From: Bin5 sp022821545
GTDB taxonomy: Bacteria; Chloroflexota; Anaerolineae; Caldilineales; Caldilineaceae
Direction: 5' to 3'
Length of the DNA: 64,000 nt
Assembly: GCA_963664085.2 (NCBI GenBank)
Contig: CAXXLO010000002.1
Span: 2,480,001-2,544,000, forward strand
Position numbers and translations under genes: made by a program. Position 1 is the first letter of the stretch. Each line of letters starts with the position of its first letter. Below, piece after piece: positions 8,821 through 19,800 of the stretch. Below the pieces are notes generated by a model. The model searched no databases and was not told where the DNA came from. It was given only the letters and a program-made list of their open reading frames with translations.

Positions 8821-9759
8821 ATGCGGCGCTCTGCGCTGACGGGCGGGTCGGAAAAGGGCCCGCGCACGGGTCGCTATGATGGACGCTTCGCTCTGGTCCT
8901 CATAGCGCCCGCCTTCTTTTTCTACACGGTCTTCCTCATCCTGCCGCTCTTCGGTACGGTGGTGATTGGCTTTACCGACTGGACGGGCATCAGCTTTTCC
9001 ACTCTTAGATTCACTGGTCTTGAAAACTTCATTCAAATGGCCGGTGACGAGTTCTTCTGGGGCGCGTTCCGAAACAGTTTTCTCTTCGTTGCCTGTTGCC
9101 TCCTCCTCCAGGTCGGCGTTGCCCTCCTCTTCGCCATCATTCTGGAGTCCGGTCCCAGGTTTGCCAAGTGGTTCCGTAGCATCTTCTTCGTTCCGTTCGT
9201 TATTTCGCTCGTCGTCATCGGCATCCTCTTTAACTTCCTGCTCGACCCGACGCTCGGCATCGTTGACAGTCTCCTGCGCGCTATCGGCCTTGAAGGCCCC
9301 AAATTCGGCTGGCTGGGCACACGTACCCTCAACGTCTTTGTCGTGATTGCAGTCCATATCTGGCGCAATTTCGGCTTCACGATGTTCCTGCTCATCGCCG
9401 GGCTGCAGGCTATCCCGCGCGAACTGCAGGAAAGCGCCCGCCTCGACGGCGCCACCTCCTGGCAGCTGACCACGCGGATTACAGTCCCCCTGCTGCGCGA
9501 AGTGCTCGTCGTTGCCTCCGTGATCACCTCGATCGACGCCATGCGCGTCTTTGATCTCGTCTACACTCTCACCGGCGGCGGGCCCTTCCACAGCTCCGAG
9601 ACCGTCGTCACCTATATCTACCAGCTCGGCCTTGGCGGCGCCCGTACACAGCATGGATACGCTACCGCCATCGCGCTCGTCCTCGTCCTCGTAATCATCG
9701 GCATGTCCGTTCTTCAGTTCACCCTTGCCCGCGCCGGCAGGGGAGCCGTTTCCACCTGA
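8821..9759 (+). CDS. sugar ABC transporter permease, MalF/UgpA type (1)
   Basis: Inner-membrane subunit of a carbohydrate importer: 312 residues, about six transmembrane helices, and the EAA loop ESARLDGATSWQLTTRIT that docks the ATPase. Its ribosome-binding site (AGGAG, 8811-8815) could pair with an upstream CTCCT (8799-8803). It partners the MalG-type gene that begins 10 bp after its stop. Confidence 0.9.
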   Translation: MRRSALTGGSEKGPRTGRYDGRFALVLIAPAFFFYTVFLILPLFGTVVIGFTDWTGISFSTLRFTGLENFIQMAGDEFFWGAFRNSFLFVACCLLLQVGVALLFAIILESGPRFAKWFRSIFFVPFVISLVVIGILFNFLLDPTLGIVDSLLRAIGLEGPKFGWLGTRTLNVFVVIAVHIWRNFGFTMFLLIAGLQAIPRELQESARLDGATSWQLTTRITVPLLREVLVVASVITSIDAMRVFDLVYTLTGGGPFHSSETVVTYIYQLGLGGARTQHGYATAIALVLVLVIIGMSVLQFTLARAGRGAVST

Positions 9760-9769
9760 GGTCTCCTCA

Positions 9770-10636
9770 ATGGTCTTTCGTGAACTCAGTCTGCCGGTCA
9801 GGCTCCTTTTCTATCTCTTCTTGATCGTCGCCGCCGTCAGCATCCTCTATCCCTTGACCTGGATGTCCTACACCTCGCTCAAGACCAACGAAGAGGTCAT
9901 GCTCTCCCCCTTCGGCCTGCCGACCCGCATCTCTTTCGAAAACATCGCCGAAGCCTGGCAGACCGGGAACTTCACCCGCCTCTACGTCAACAGTATCCTG
10001 ATCGCAGTCGTCTCGGTCGTCGGCATCATTACAATTTCGACTACAGCCGCCTACGGACTGGCCCGCTATCACTTCGACGGCAATCGGGCTCTCTTTCTCT
10101 ACTTTCTGGTCGGCATGGCCGTACCCACCCAGGCCCTCATGGTGCCCAGCTTCAAGTTGATGGCCATCCTCGACTCCTGGGCCGCTGCCCTGCATCTGCC
10201 CGTCCCCTTGCTCAACAGCCCCCTCGCCGTCATCCTGACCTACATGAGCTGGTCCTCCCTTGCAATCATCTTCATTCGCGCCTACTTCATGTCAATTCCC
10301 CCGGAGCTGGAAGACGCCGCCCGCGTGGATGGGGCCAGAGAGTTGCAGATCCTGCGCCATGTTATGGTCCCTCTGGCCATGCCGGCCATTGCGACCATGA
10401 CCATCTTCTACTTCGTCTTCTTCTGGAACGACTTTCTCTGGCCCCTCATCTATCTGCACAAGCATACGCTGCGCACAATTCCTCTTGGTATCATGCACTT
10501 CGAGGGCAAATATGTAAGTCTTTGGAGTCTGCAGGTGGCGGCCCTCTCGTTGGCCGCCTGGCCTCCTATCTTCATCTATGTACTGTTCCACCGCCGCATC
10601 CAGCGCGGCCTGACAGAGGGCGCCCTCAAGTTCTGA
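9770..10636 (+). CDS. sugar ABC transporter permease, MalG/UgpE type (1)
   Basis: Second permease subunit, 288 residues from the ATG at 9770 (MVFRELSLPVRLL). It has six transmembrane segments and the EAA loop LEDAARVDGARELQILRHV. It is 10 bp from the preceding MalF-type gene, a standard heterodimer arrangement. The frame opens upstream inside malF, but the conserved N-terminal helix begins right after this ATG. Confidence 0.9.
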   Translation: MVFRELSLPVRLLFYLFLIVAAVSILYPLTWMSYTSLKTNEEVMLSPFGLPTRISFENIAEAWQTGNFTRLYVNSILIAVVSVVGIITISTTAAYGLARYHFDGNRALFLYFLVGMAVPTQALMVPSFKLMAILDSWAAALHLPVPLLNSPLAVILTYMSWSSLAIIFIRAYFMSIPPELEDAARVDGARELQILRHVMVPLAMPAIATMTIFYFVFFWNDFLWPLIYLHKHTLRTIPLGIMHFEGKYVSLWSLQVAALSLAAWPPIFIYVLFHRRIQRGLTEGALKF

Positions 10637-10714
10637 AATGGGCCCCTCTCTATGAACATCTGGGCAGGACGGCAAGAGATGCCAGGACCTTGCGCAGGAA
10701 AGTGATTCTTACCT

Positions 10715-11668
10715 ATGGCCAATACTTCCCAAGTCGGCGCCGCGACTCCCCGGATGCGCCCCAGCCGCTTCCGTCTGCCGCCCGGGGAGGCATGGAGGGA
10801 GAACCTCTACGGATATCTCTTCATCTCGCCCTGGATTCTGGGGTTCGTGATGTTCCTGGCGGGGCCTCTTCTGGTTTCACTTGGACTTATGTTTACCGAG
10901 TACGCCGGCTTCAAGAAGATCACCTATGTGGGGCTGGCGAACTTCGAGGAACTGATAAAATTTGACATCCGCTTCATCGGCTCGTTGCGCGTCAGCGCCG
11001 TATTCGCCTTTTGGACGGTTTCACTGGCAATCATCATCTCGCTGGCCATGGCGCTCCTCCTCAATCAGCGCTTCAAGGGGCACACCTTCTTCCGCGGCCT
11101 CTTCTACCTGCCGGCAGCGGTCAGTGGTGTCGCCATGACCTTCGTCTGGGCCGCAATGTTTGAGAAGGACTACGGGATGTTCAACCAGATTCTGCGTATC
11201 TTCGACTTCGATCGCGTCGCCTGGCTGACATCGATTGAGTGGGCCCTGCCCTCCTACATCATCATGCGCCTTTACGGCGTGGGCCACTACATGGTGATCA
11301 TGCTTGCCGGCCTGCAGAGCATACCGGACGATCTTCACGAGGCCGCCAAGGTCGACGGGGCCAACGCACTGGCCCTTTTCCGCCATGTCACCCTGCCCCT
11401 TCTGTCGCCGACCATCTTCTTCCTGATGATTGTCGGCATGATCGGCTCACTCCAGGTCTTTACCGAGGGCTTCATGTTGACCCAAGGGGGGCCGGCGCGC
11501 TCCACGCTCTTCTATGTCCTCTACCTCTATATCGTCGCATTCACCGAGAGGCGGTTCGGTTACGCCAGTGTGCTGGCCTGGCTTCTTTTCCTGATCATTA
11601 TGGGCTTGACCTTACTTCAGTTCTGGCTGGCCCGGCGCTGGGTTCACTACGAGTCGGAGGAGGCATAA
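10715..11668 (+). CDS. sugar ABC transporter permease, MalF/UgpA type (2)
   Basis: 317-residue inner-membrane subunit of the second permease pair. It has a typical first helix (YGYLFISPWILGFVMFLAGP) and the EAA loop LHEAAKVDGANALALFRHVT. It is well diverged from the first MalF-type protein, indicating two separate importers and not a tandem duplication. Its stop codon is directly followed by the next start. Confidence 0.9.
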   Translation: MANTSQVGAATPRMRPSRFRLPPGEAWRENLYGYLFISPWILGFVMFLAGPLLVSLGLMFTEYAGFKKITYVGLANFEELIKFDIRFIGSLRVSAVFAFWTVSLAIIISLAMALLLNQRFKGHTFFRGLFYLPAAVSGVAMTFVWAAMFEKDYGMFNQILRIFDFDRVAWLTSIEWALPSYIIMRLYGVGHYMVIMLAGLQSIPDDLHEAAKVDGANALALFRHVTLPLLSPTIFFLMIVGMIGSLQVFTEGFMLTQGGPARSTLFYVLYLYIVAFTERRFGYASVLAWLLFLIIMGLTLLQFWLARRWVHYESEEA

Positions 11669-12571
11669 ATGGCAACGGATATCGGACAAGCGAGCAGTCC
11701 TTGGATGTACCGCCGGGCGTTGCGGCTGGCCCTGAACTACCTGATCGCCATTGCCATTGGCGTCATCATGATCTTTCCGCTGCTATGGATGTTCTCGGGC
11801 GCCCTCAAGACAAAGGAGTTGCTGCTCGAAGAGACCGTCATCAATCTGATTCCACCTCTGCCTTGGCAGTGGCACAACTTCATCGATGCCTGGACTGCCT
11901 TGGCCTTCACCCGGTTCCTCATAAACACTCTTGTCATCACAGTAGCATCCATGTTCGGAGGGCTGCTTTCCGCCTCCATGGTGGCATACGGTTTTGCCCG
12001 GCTGCGCTTCGTAGGACGCAACTTCCTGTTCTTCATCGTTCTGGGCACGATGATGGTCCCAATGCAGGTTACGGCGATCCCAACATTCCTGCTCTTCCAC
12101 CGCCTGGGCTGGCTGAACACCTACCTGCCGCTCATTGTGCCTATGTGGATGGGTGGCGGTGCCTTCTATATCTTCTTGCTGCGCCAGTACATTATGACAA
12201 TCCCCACCGAGCTCGACGATGCCGCCAAGATCGACGGCTGCTCCCCGATCGGAATCTACCGCCACGTGATTCTGCCTAACATCGGCCCGGCGCTGGCGGC
12301 GGCTTCGATTTTCCTCTTCCTTCATTCCTGGAATGACCTCTGGGGGCCGCTGATCTATCTGACCGACGACAACACCTGGACACTTGCGCGCGGCATGCTG
12401 ACCTTCAAGCGGACGCTCGCCGAATTCCGCCATGGCGGCGGACTGCGCCAATACCAGATTCACTGGTTCCTCTCTCTCGGCACCATGACCATGTTGCCTG
12501 TTCTCTTTATCTATCTCGTCCTTCAGCGCCACTTTGTAAGCGGCGTTGTAACCTCCGGCCTCAAGGGGTAA
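11669..12571 (+). CDS. sugar ABC transporter permease, MalG/UgpE type (2)
   Basis: 300-residue permease with six transmembrane helices and the EAA loop LDDAAKIDGCSPIGIYRHVI. The ATG directly follows the preceding TAA, so translation is probably coupled. Last gene of the operon. No nucleotide-binding subunit follows, so both transporters presumably use a shared MsmK/UgpC-like ATPase encoded elsewhere, as is common for this importer class. Confidence 0.9.
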   Translation: MATDIGQASSPWMYRRALRLALNYLIAIAIGVIMIFPLLWMFSGALKTKELLLEETVINLIPPLPWQWHNFIDAWTALAFTRFLINTLVITVASMFGGLLSASMVAYGFARLRFVGRNFLFFIVLGTMMVPMQVTAIPTFLLFHRLGWLNTYLPLIVPMWMGGGAFYIFLLRQYIMTIPTELDDAAKIDGCSPIGIYRHVILPNIGPALAAASIFLFLHSWNDLWGPLIYLTDDNTWTLARGMLTFKRTLAEFRHGGGLRQYQIHWFLSLGTMTMLPVLFIYLVLQRHFVSGVVTSGLKG

Positions 12572-12597
12572 TCTGTTCACAACACCGTGCTTTAACG

Positions 12598-12621
12598 GCT
12601 GACGACCGGCGAACCGTCAGC
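12598..12621 (+). terminator. hairpin after the sugar ABC operon
   Basis: 7-bp inverted repeat gctgacg (12598-12604) and cgtcagc (12615-12621) with a 10-nt loop, 27 bp after the last permease. No U-run follows, so termination is uncertain. Confidence 0.3.
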
Positions 12622-12651
12622 AACATTGAAGCGATAGGGCGCCAAAAAACT

Positions 12652-13686
12652 ATGCAACGACTCCCGCTTTTGGTCGCTTCAGCCCTGCTACTGTTTATCG
12701 CTTCCTGCAACGGCCCTGCAGACGAAGGCCTCCTGCCTCCCGACTCCGGAATCTCCGCCGCCGAAGTGCAGGAGCCGGCGGCGAACGCGTCCCCCGAATC
12801 TGTCGCTACAGAAGAGGCCGGGACTGATCCCGTTGCTACCGCTTCGCCTACTTCGACGCCCTTACTTTCGCCCACCGCAACGGAAACAACCCTGCCGGCG
12901 CCCTCGCCGACCAGGACCCCGACTTTGATCCCATCGGCAACGCCGTCCCCGACCCTGACGGTAACCCCTGAGCCGCCCACGCCGACGGCCACCCCGACCG
13001 CAACCGCCGCGGATACGCCTCCACAACCATCTCCGACACCAACTCTGACAGCCGCGCCGCCGCAACCGTCCCCGACCCCAACTATGACAGCCGTGCCCAC
13101 CGCGACCGCGATTCCGGCCGCAGTCTTTGTACGCAGCCATACTACCTATGCCGCTGATTTCCAATTGGTGCTGGTTGGAGAGCTGGTGAACGGCGGCCCC
13201 TTCGAGGTCTATGGTGTCCGTGTGCAGGCCAGGTTCTTCAGCGGCAAAGGCGAACAAATCGCCGACGCCGAAGCGCCGGCGGCCTTTGGCAAATTGGATG
13301 CGGAACGCACCGCTCCTTTTCGCATGGTCGTGGACGTCGACCCGACCGCGGTGGAGAGCTACGAGTTGGATCTATTCTTTGATGAGTTCACCATCGCAGA
13401 GTACCGTGAACTTGAAGTGTCGGCCGTAGCCGTAGTGGAGCGGGACGGACGCGTTGCGGTTGTCGGTAGACTTCACAATCCGCACGAAACGGCGCTGACT
13501 TCGATAAGGGTGGCCGCTACGTTCTATGACGAGTCCGGGGAAGTTGCGGAGGTGGTAGAGCTGCCCATGTTCGGAGAAACAATCACGCCCGGTGCGGAAC
13601 TTCCCTTTGAAATCCCCTTGCAGGAAGCCGGCAGAACGTACGCACATCTGCACGTGCAAGCCCAGGGTCAACTGAGTCTGTTCTGA
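12652..13686 (+). CDS. lipoprotein with Thr/Pro linker and FxLYD-like repeats
   Basis: 344-residue putative surface lipoprotein. A signal peptide ends in lipobox FIASC (Cys19). A long low-complexity linker follows (about residues 50-155, rich in Thr, Pro and Ala), of a type that lets a domain reach away from the membrane. The C-terminal 190 residues hold two similar beta-rich units (LVGELVNGGPFEVYGVRVQA and VVGRLHNPHETALTSIRVAA) that resemble FxLYD domains. Function unknown; binding or scaffolding at the cell surface is the likely role. It follows the ABC operon but may be a separate transcript. Confidence 0.75.
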   Translation: MQRLPLLVASALLLFIASCNGPADEGLLPPDSGISAAEVQEPAANASPESVATEEAGTDPVATASPTSTPLLSPTATETTLPAPSPTRTPTLIPSATPSPTLTVTPEPPTPTATPTATAADTPPQPSPTPTLTAAPPQPSPTPTMTAVPTATAIPAAVFVRSHTTYAADFQLVLVGELVNGGPFEVYGVRVQARFFSGKGEQIADAEAPAAFGKLDAERTAPFRMVVDVDPTAVESYELDLFFDEFTIAEYRELEVSAVAVVERDGRVAVVGRLHNPHETALTSIRVAATFYDESGEVAEVVELPMFGETITPGAELPFEIPLQEAGRTYAHLHVQAQGQLSLF

Positions 13687-13742
13687 ACCCCTGCAGTTGA
13701 CGTCCTGCTTGAAGCCTTACTTCTACGACTCGGAACGCGCAA

Positions 13743-13779
13743 CGCCCTTCCGCCAGCGAATACGCTGCACGGAAGGGCG
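13743..13779. terminator. bidirectional hairpin between convergent genes
   Basis: A 10-bp perfect stem (cgcccttccg at 13743-13752 with cggaagggcg at 13770-13779) encloses a second 5-bp stem (cagcg/cgctg). It lies between the convergent lipoprotein and giant protease genes. The pattern suits a shared terminator, although no clear T-run follows on either side. A tandem cgtgattctat repeat lies just downstream. Confidence 0.45.
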
Positions 13780-13820
13780 CCGTGATTCTATCCGTGATTC
13801 TATATTGGCTGACCTGCGCT

Positions 13821-16800
13821 CTATCCGTCAGCCTGGTCCAGAGGGTGGACCATTACGCTCACCCGGTTGTCCAGTTCAGAGCTTTCGGACACCACGTTAG
13901 CCGGGTCGACGACGACCTGCAGGGTCCTCGCTCCCAGTCCGTCCTCCGCCCGGAACAGTGTGCGCACCGTGACCTCCTCTCCCGCCGCCAGACGCTCGAC
14001 AGTCTGCGGCAGTCCGAGGAGGTTCAGATCGTCGGTCTCATCCAGGACGTGGACGCTGAAGCCGCCGACGTCCTGGCTGCCCTCATTGCGCACCGTGGTG
14101 GTTACAACCACCAGCTCACCTTCACCGGCCCGCGATACGCTTACGACAACTTCCTCATCGTTCAGAGCAAGATTGACTCCCTCTACGGGGTTTCCCGCGC
14201 CCGTAGACGCCGCCAAACTTTCCGAGTCCGTCCCCTGGCCGTTGCCTTGTGCTGACGAGCTGAAGCGGAGTGTGCGCTCGGCGTAGTTGTCGCTTTCGTC
14301 CGTCTCTTTGATAGCCTCGTTGGGATCGGCCGTCACGCGAATCGTGCGGTTTCCTTCCAGGTCACTCGTATCGAATGACATCACCGCCAGTTCTCGGGCA
14401 CCGGGCTGAATTGGCTCCTCTATCGTGAACTCCCCTATTACGACGGCTTCCTCTTCAGTGGCGTCCTCAAACAGAACGATCACGTTCTCCGCCGCCAACT
14501 TGCCCTGGTTGCGAATCACAGCCGTAATCGTAACCGGGTCCCCGGCTTCGGGGACGGGCGGGAAGAAGCGAATGTTGGAAGGCAGAATCGTCAGATTCGG
14601 CGCCTCTTCAGACGCTTCCGAAGCCGTCCGCACCCGCAGACTCTTTTCTACCCTGTTGTTCTCTTCATCCAGCTCGCGCACTGCATCTTCCGAATCGGCT
14701 ACGACCCGGATCTTGCGTTCCCCGGCTTTGCCTTCGGTAGCGTAGGTTACGGATACCGTTGTACTGTCATTTGCGCCAAGCTGATCGATTCGCTGCGGGC
14801 CGCCAACCGGTCTGGGCACCCGTTCGGTCACGTCCAGGAAGCGCACTACGAAGCCCCTGGCATTTGCCGTGCCGCGGTTCGTGATCTTCGCCGTAATCTC
14901 TGTATCACTGCCTTCGACCGGTTCTTCGGGGTCGAATACAACATCCTCTTCGCCTACAGTGATGTCGGCCAGCTGCGGCGGCGAGATAAAGAGCCCGCGC
15001 GTCGCCTGGTTGTCCCGCTCATTCATCTCGGCTATGACATTGTTGGGATCGACTACCACCCGAATCTGGCGGCTTCCGGTCTCACCGGTGTCAGTGAAGG
15101 AGACCTCGACAGTTCCGCCGCCTCCGGCCGGAACCGCATCCAGCAGCTGTTCCGTGCCGATCGGTATCGAGCCGCCGCCGGTCACGTCAAGTATCTGCAC
15201 AACCACGTCATGAGCCGTATCGGTCCCGTTGTTCAATACTGTGGCCGAGACCGTCACCACGTCGTGGATCTCCGGAGACTGCGGCGCAAACTTGATGTTG
15301 CCGGACAACATCGCCAGGTTCGGCGCCATCGCGGCCTGTACCGGCAAGGTGACGACCGTCTGGTTGTCCTCCTTGCTACCCTCGCGGATGAAGTTGTTCG
15401 GATCGACAACCACACGGATGCGTCGATCCCCTGGCCTGTCCAACGTGTCGTATATTATCGGTACGGTGGCGCTCGAACCAGCCGCCAGATATCCGATGAC
15501 GTACGGCTGGCCGATCGGCTCGACCCCGGCCTCCGTCACGTCCAGGAACTGAACGACCACGTCGGTGGCGTCCTCGGCTCCGTCATTGAGAACGATCGCC
15601 CGGACCAGCACCCGGTCGCCCTCTGTCGGGGCCGCAGGATTGAAGCCCACGTTGCGGGGCTGCACGATCAGATTTGGCGCAGCCCGCTCCAGCACAGACA
15701 CTGGCTTAGTGGCCTTGTTGTCGCTTTCACTGCTTTCCTCAATGAAGTTGCCGGGGTCAGCCGTTACTTCAATCCGGCGTTGACCCTCCTTGTCGGTCGT
15801 GTCGTAAACTACGCCCACAGCCGCGCTTCCACCGGGCGGAATCAGCGAAATCGCCTGCGCTGCGCCGACAGGCACCGCGGGCCGTTCAGTTGCGTCCATG
15901 AACTGAACGTCCACATCGCGTGCCGGCGCGCTGCCGTGGTTGACGATCACCGCAGTGAGAATTATCCTCTGCCCTTCCCGCGGCGATTTCGGCGTTACGG
16001 CAACGTTGCTTGTCTTGACCGAAAGATTCGGCAGAGGTTGGGCCGCCATCTTGAGCGCAGCCGACGCCCTGTTGTCCGTCTCTTTCGTCTCCGCAATATA
16101 GTTATTGGGGTCGACGATCACTTGAATTCTCGGATCATCTTTGCCCGCCGTATCAAACACGACCTGGGCAACCCCGCTGCTGCCGGCCGGTATCCGATCG
16201 ATTACCTGCGGTTCGCTGATCGGTACACCTTGCCCGCTGCCTTCCACAAACTGCACGATTACCTCACTGGCGTCCCCGCCGCCTTCATTCAGTACCGTGG
16301 CGCTGATCGTTACCTGATCCCCTTCCACAGGCCTGCTCGGATGGAAGCCGACGTTGCCCGATTCAATAACCAGATTGGGAATGGCAGGCGGGTTTATCGA
16401 AATCGCGGCCTCTGCCTGATTGTCGGTCTCATCAGACTCAGAGATGAGATTTCGGCGGTCGGCCACCACCCGTATCTTGCGCTCCCCGGCTTTACCCCGG
16501 CTGTCCAGGACCGATACCGCGATTCCGCTGCTCCCAGCGGGAATCGAGTCGATCAGCTGACCTGAACCGATCGGAACGGCTTCGTCGTCCGTCACGTCCA
16601 GGAATTGGACATCCACCTCGCCCACATCTTGCCCGCCCTGATTGACAATCACGGCCTGCACACGGATCTCATCACCCGAGTTGGGGTTTGTCGGCGTGAA
16701 GCTGATATTGGCCGCTTGCACTGACAGATTCGGCGAGGTCCCCGCCGCTACCAGCAACGTCTTACTGGCGGTGTTGTCCGTCTCATCGCTTTCGGGAATG

Positions 16801-19800
16801 ATCGACAGGCCGTCAACACTGGCCCTGATGCGCCGTTCGCCTGCGCGCCCGGTCGTCTTGAACGTGACGCTCGCAATCGCGCTGTCGCCGGCGGCGATCG
16901 AGTCCAATGTCTGTATGTCGCCAATCGGACTCAGTCGGCCTCCGGTTACGTCCGTGAAATGCACCTGTACGTTTTCGGCGGCCGCGGCGCCGTTGTTCAC
17001 GACGGTCAGCGAGATGATTACGTCACTTCCCGCCGAAGCCGTTGGTGGATTGAACCCGATGTTTTCGGGCAGCGTCACCAGGTTCGGCATCGGAGCAGCC
17101 TCTACCTCCAGACTGCGCGTGCCCTTGTTGTCTATCTCGTTGGTTTCCGCGATGAAGTTGCCCGGGTCGGCCACGACTCGCACCTTGTATGTGCCCGAAG
17201 CCTCCGGTATAGAGAACTTCACCGACACCACGCCGCTGCCGCCCACGGCAATCCTGTCCAGTTCCTGTGCCTCTCCGATTGGCGCCGGCCGCCCCGCACT
17301 CACATCTTCAAACTGCACGACCACATTCCTCGCAACGACGTCGCCGTCGTTGCGTACGACTGCAAGGATTGTCACCGTCTCCCCTACACGGGGTCTGGCC
17401 GGACTGAAACCGATATTCTCGGCCAGCACAACCAGGTTCGGCATCGGCTCAGGATCAAGAGTCAACAGGCGTGTGGCAGTATTGTCCTCTTCGTTCGATT
17501 CGCGTACGCGGTTGTTGGCATCCACCAGCACCTGGATTTTCCGGTTGCCAATTGGTCTTTCGGCTGAGATAGACTCTGTGACGGTGACGGCCGCTGTTCC
17601 GCTGCTGCCCACGCCGATTTCCGAAATCGTCTGCTCGCCGCCCAGCAGGCGGGCCTCGCCGCTGGTAACGTCGAAGAACTGCACCGATACATGCTCAGCC
17701 GGCGCAGAGCCGTCGTTGCCGACGACTGCACGCAATGTTACTTCCTCTCCACTTACAGGTTGTGCCGGGTGTATTGCTATATTGTTACTGTGGATGAACA
17801 GGTTCGGCGCCGGAGCTCTGCCCACGGTCATCGAAGCGCTGCCCTCGTTGTCCTCTTCGCTGATCTCACGGATAAAGTTGCCAGGGTCTGCAACCACCTG
17901 AACTGTTCTCGATCCTTGTCCACCCGTGGCCTTGTACTCCACGACCGCGACGGCCGATGAACCGGGTTCGATCGCCTCAATTGTCTGCTGTTCCCCTACA
18001 GGTTTCACATTGGCGCCGGTCGCGTCCACAAACTGCACGATCACATTCTCAGCTCTCGAACTTCCCATGTTCAGAATCGTGGCGTAGATGGTTATCGGCG
18101 TGCCTGCAGCCACTTCCGTTGCGCTGAAGCCGATGTTTTCATCTACTACGACCAGGTTCGGCGCAGGACCGTGACCCACACTCAAAGTGGCCGTGGCGCT
18201 GTTGTCTCCCTCTTTCGACTCGGCGACCAGGTTATGCGGATCAACCTGCACCTCGATCTTCTGATCGCCGCTGCGATTGGCCGTGTCGAATCGGATCGAC
18301 GCCACACCGCTGCTGCCGGGAGCAATCGATGGAATGACCTGCAGCGCTGCGATCGGCGCCGCAGGACTTCTGTTCGCATCCAGGAACTGTACTTGTACAT
18401 CCTGCACTTCGGTATCGCCCGCGTTCAGTATCGTCGCATAGATGGTGACTTCATCCCCCTCAACCGGATTGGTTGGGGCGATTCCGATGTTGCTGGAGGA
18501 AAGCTCCAGGTTCGGCTCTTCGTCCGACTGCAGCGACAGGGTCTTGCTTGCGCTATTGTCGGTTTCATCAAGCTCAGTGATGAAATTGTCCGGATCGGCT
18601 GTAACCGTGATACTCGGGTCGCCGGCGCTCGCGCCCGAATCGTAGGTAACGCGGGCCACTGCGCTGCTTCCCGCCGGGATGCTGTCGATCACCTGGTTCG
18701 AGGCGACTGGTGTCGTTCTGCCTTCCTTGAACTGAATGACTACGCTTTCCGCGTCCTCCGTCCCGTTGTTCACAATCGTTGCCAGGATCGTCACCTGCGC
18801 GCCGGGCTGCGGCGAGGCCGGATCGAAGCCTATATTGTCCGCATCAACATACAGGTTCGGCGCATGCGCTTCGGCGACTTCGAGAGTCCGGGCGGCGGCA
18901 TTGTCCGCCTCATTTCGCTCGGATACGAAGTTGTTGGGATCGATCACCATCCGGACAGTTCGTTCGCCGCTCTTCTCTTCCGTATCATAGTCCACCTGGA
19001 CAACGCCGCTGCCCCCTACCGGGATTTCGGCGATCGTCTGCGGCAAGCCGATCGGAACCGCCGCGTCCTCATCCGTGACATCGACGAATTGCACCGTAAC
19101 TGCGCGGGCATCGGCGTTTCCGTTGTTGAGAACTGTCCCGTGGATCGTTGTCGTTTCGCCAGCGCGCGGCTCCGATGGGTTAAAGCCGATGTTTATCGAC
19201 TGCGCAAACAGATTGGGCAGGAGCTGCCTCTCACCGGGTAACTGCAGTTTCGCCGTCAAAACCCGGACGTCGTCTACATACCAGCCTTCGTTTTCGTTAA
19301 AGGTCTCGTCGACCGTGTCAAACCAGAAGCGAACCTGTATCGAGCCGCTCTCGCTCACGGCCTGACTCAAGTCCACGTCCCGTCGCGCCCAGTGCCCCTC
19401 TGTACCATGGGACTCGAATACGGTCTTCCACGTCGTTCCGTCAGTGGAAATCTGCACTCGTGTGCGGTCAAAGCGCGTGTTTCTCTGCAGTTCGCTCCAC
19501 TCGTAGAAGGTGAGCAGCGCATCGTCGGCCCCGGCAATGTCGATCACGCCGGAAGTGATCTTACCCTCATTTTCCTCGCCCGTGTCGTAGTTGCGCTGCC
19601 TCTCCCTGCCGTAGTACCAAGAGGTCTCCGGGCTGTTGAATCGCAAGCTGGAAAGGTGCCACAGGCTGTCATCGGCGTCTTCGATCATCCACTTGCCGGA
19701 CCCGCTTTCCATATCGTCTTCAAATACGATCGTGCCGGCGCTGGTTCGGGCAATGACGATATTGGACAGATCGGACTCGTTGCCTACATTGTCGGCGACC

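Noticed and set aside
12852..13110. Short repeated pattern resembling a CRISPR or satellite array
   Set aside because: It is the low-complexity Thr/Pro/Ala codon repetition of a lipoprotein linker, with irregular periods and no spacer structure.
15210..16565. Long open frame (451 codons) on the plus strand opposite the giant protease
   Set aside because: It lies wholly inside the CARDB-coding region, has no domain, and follows from GC-rich codon use in the true gene on the minus strand. The same applies to 16642-17901.
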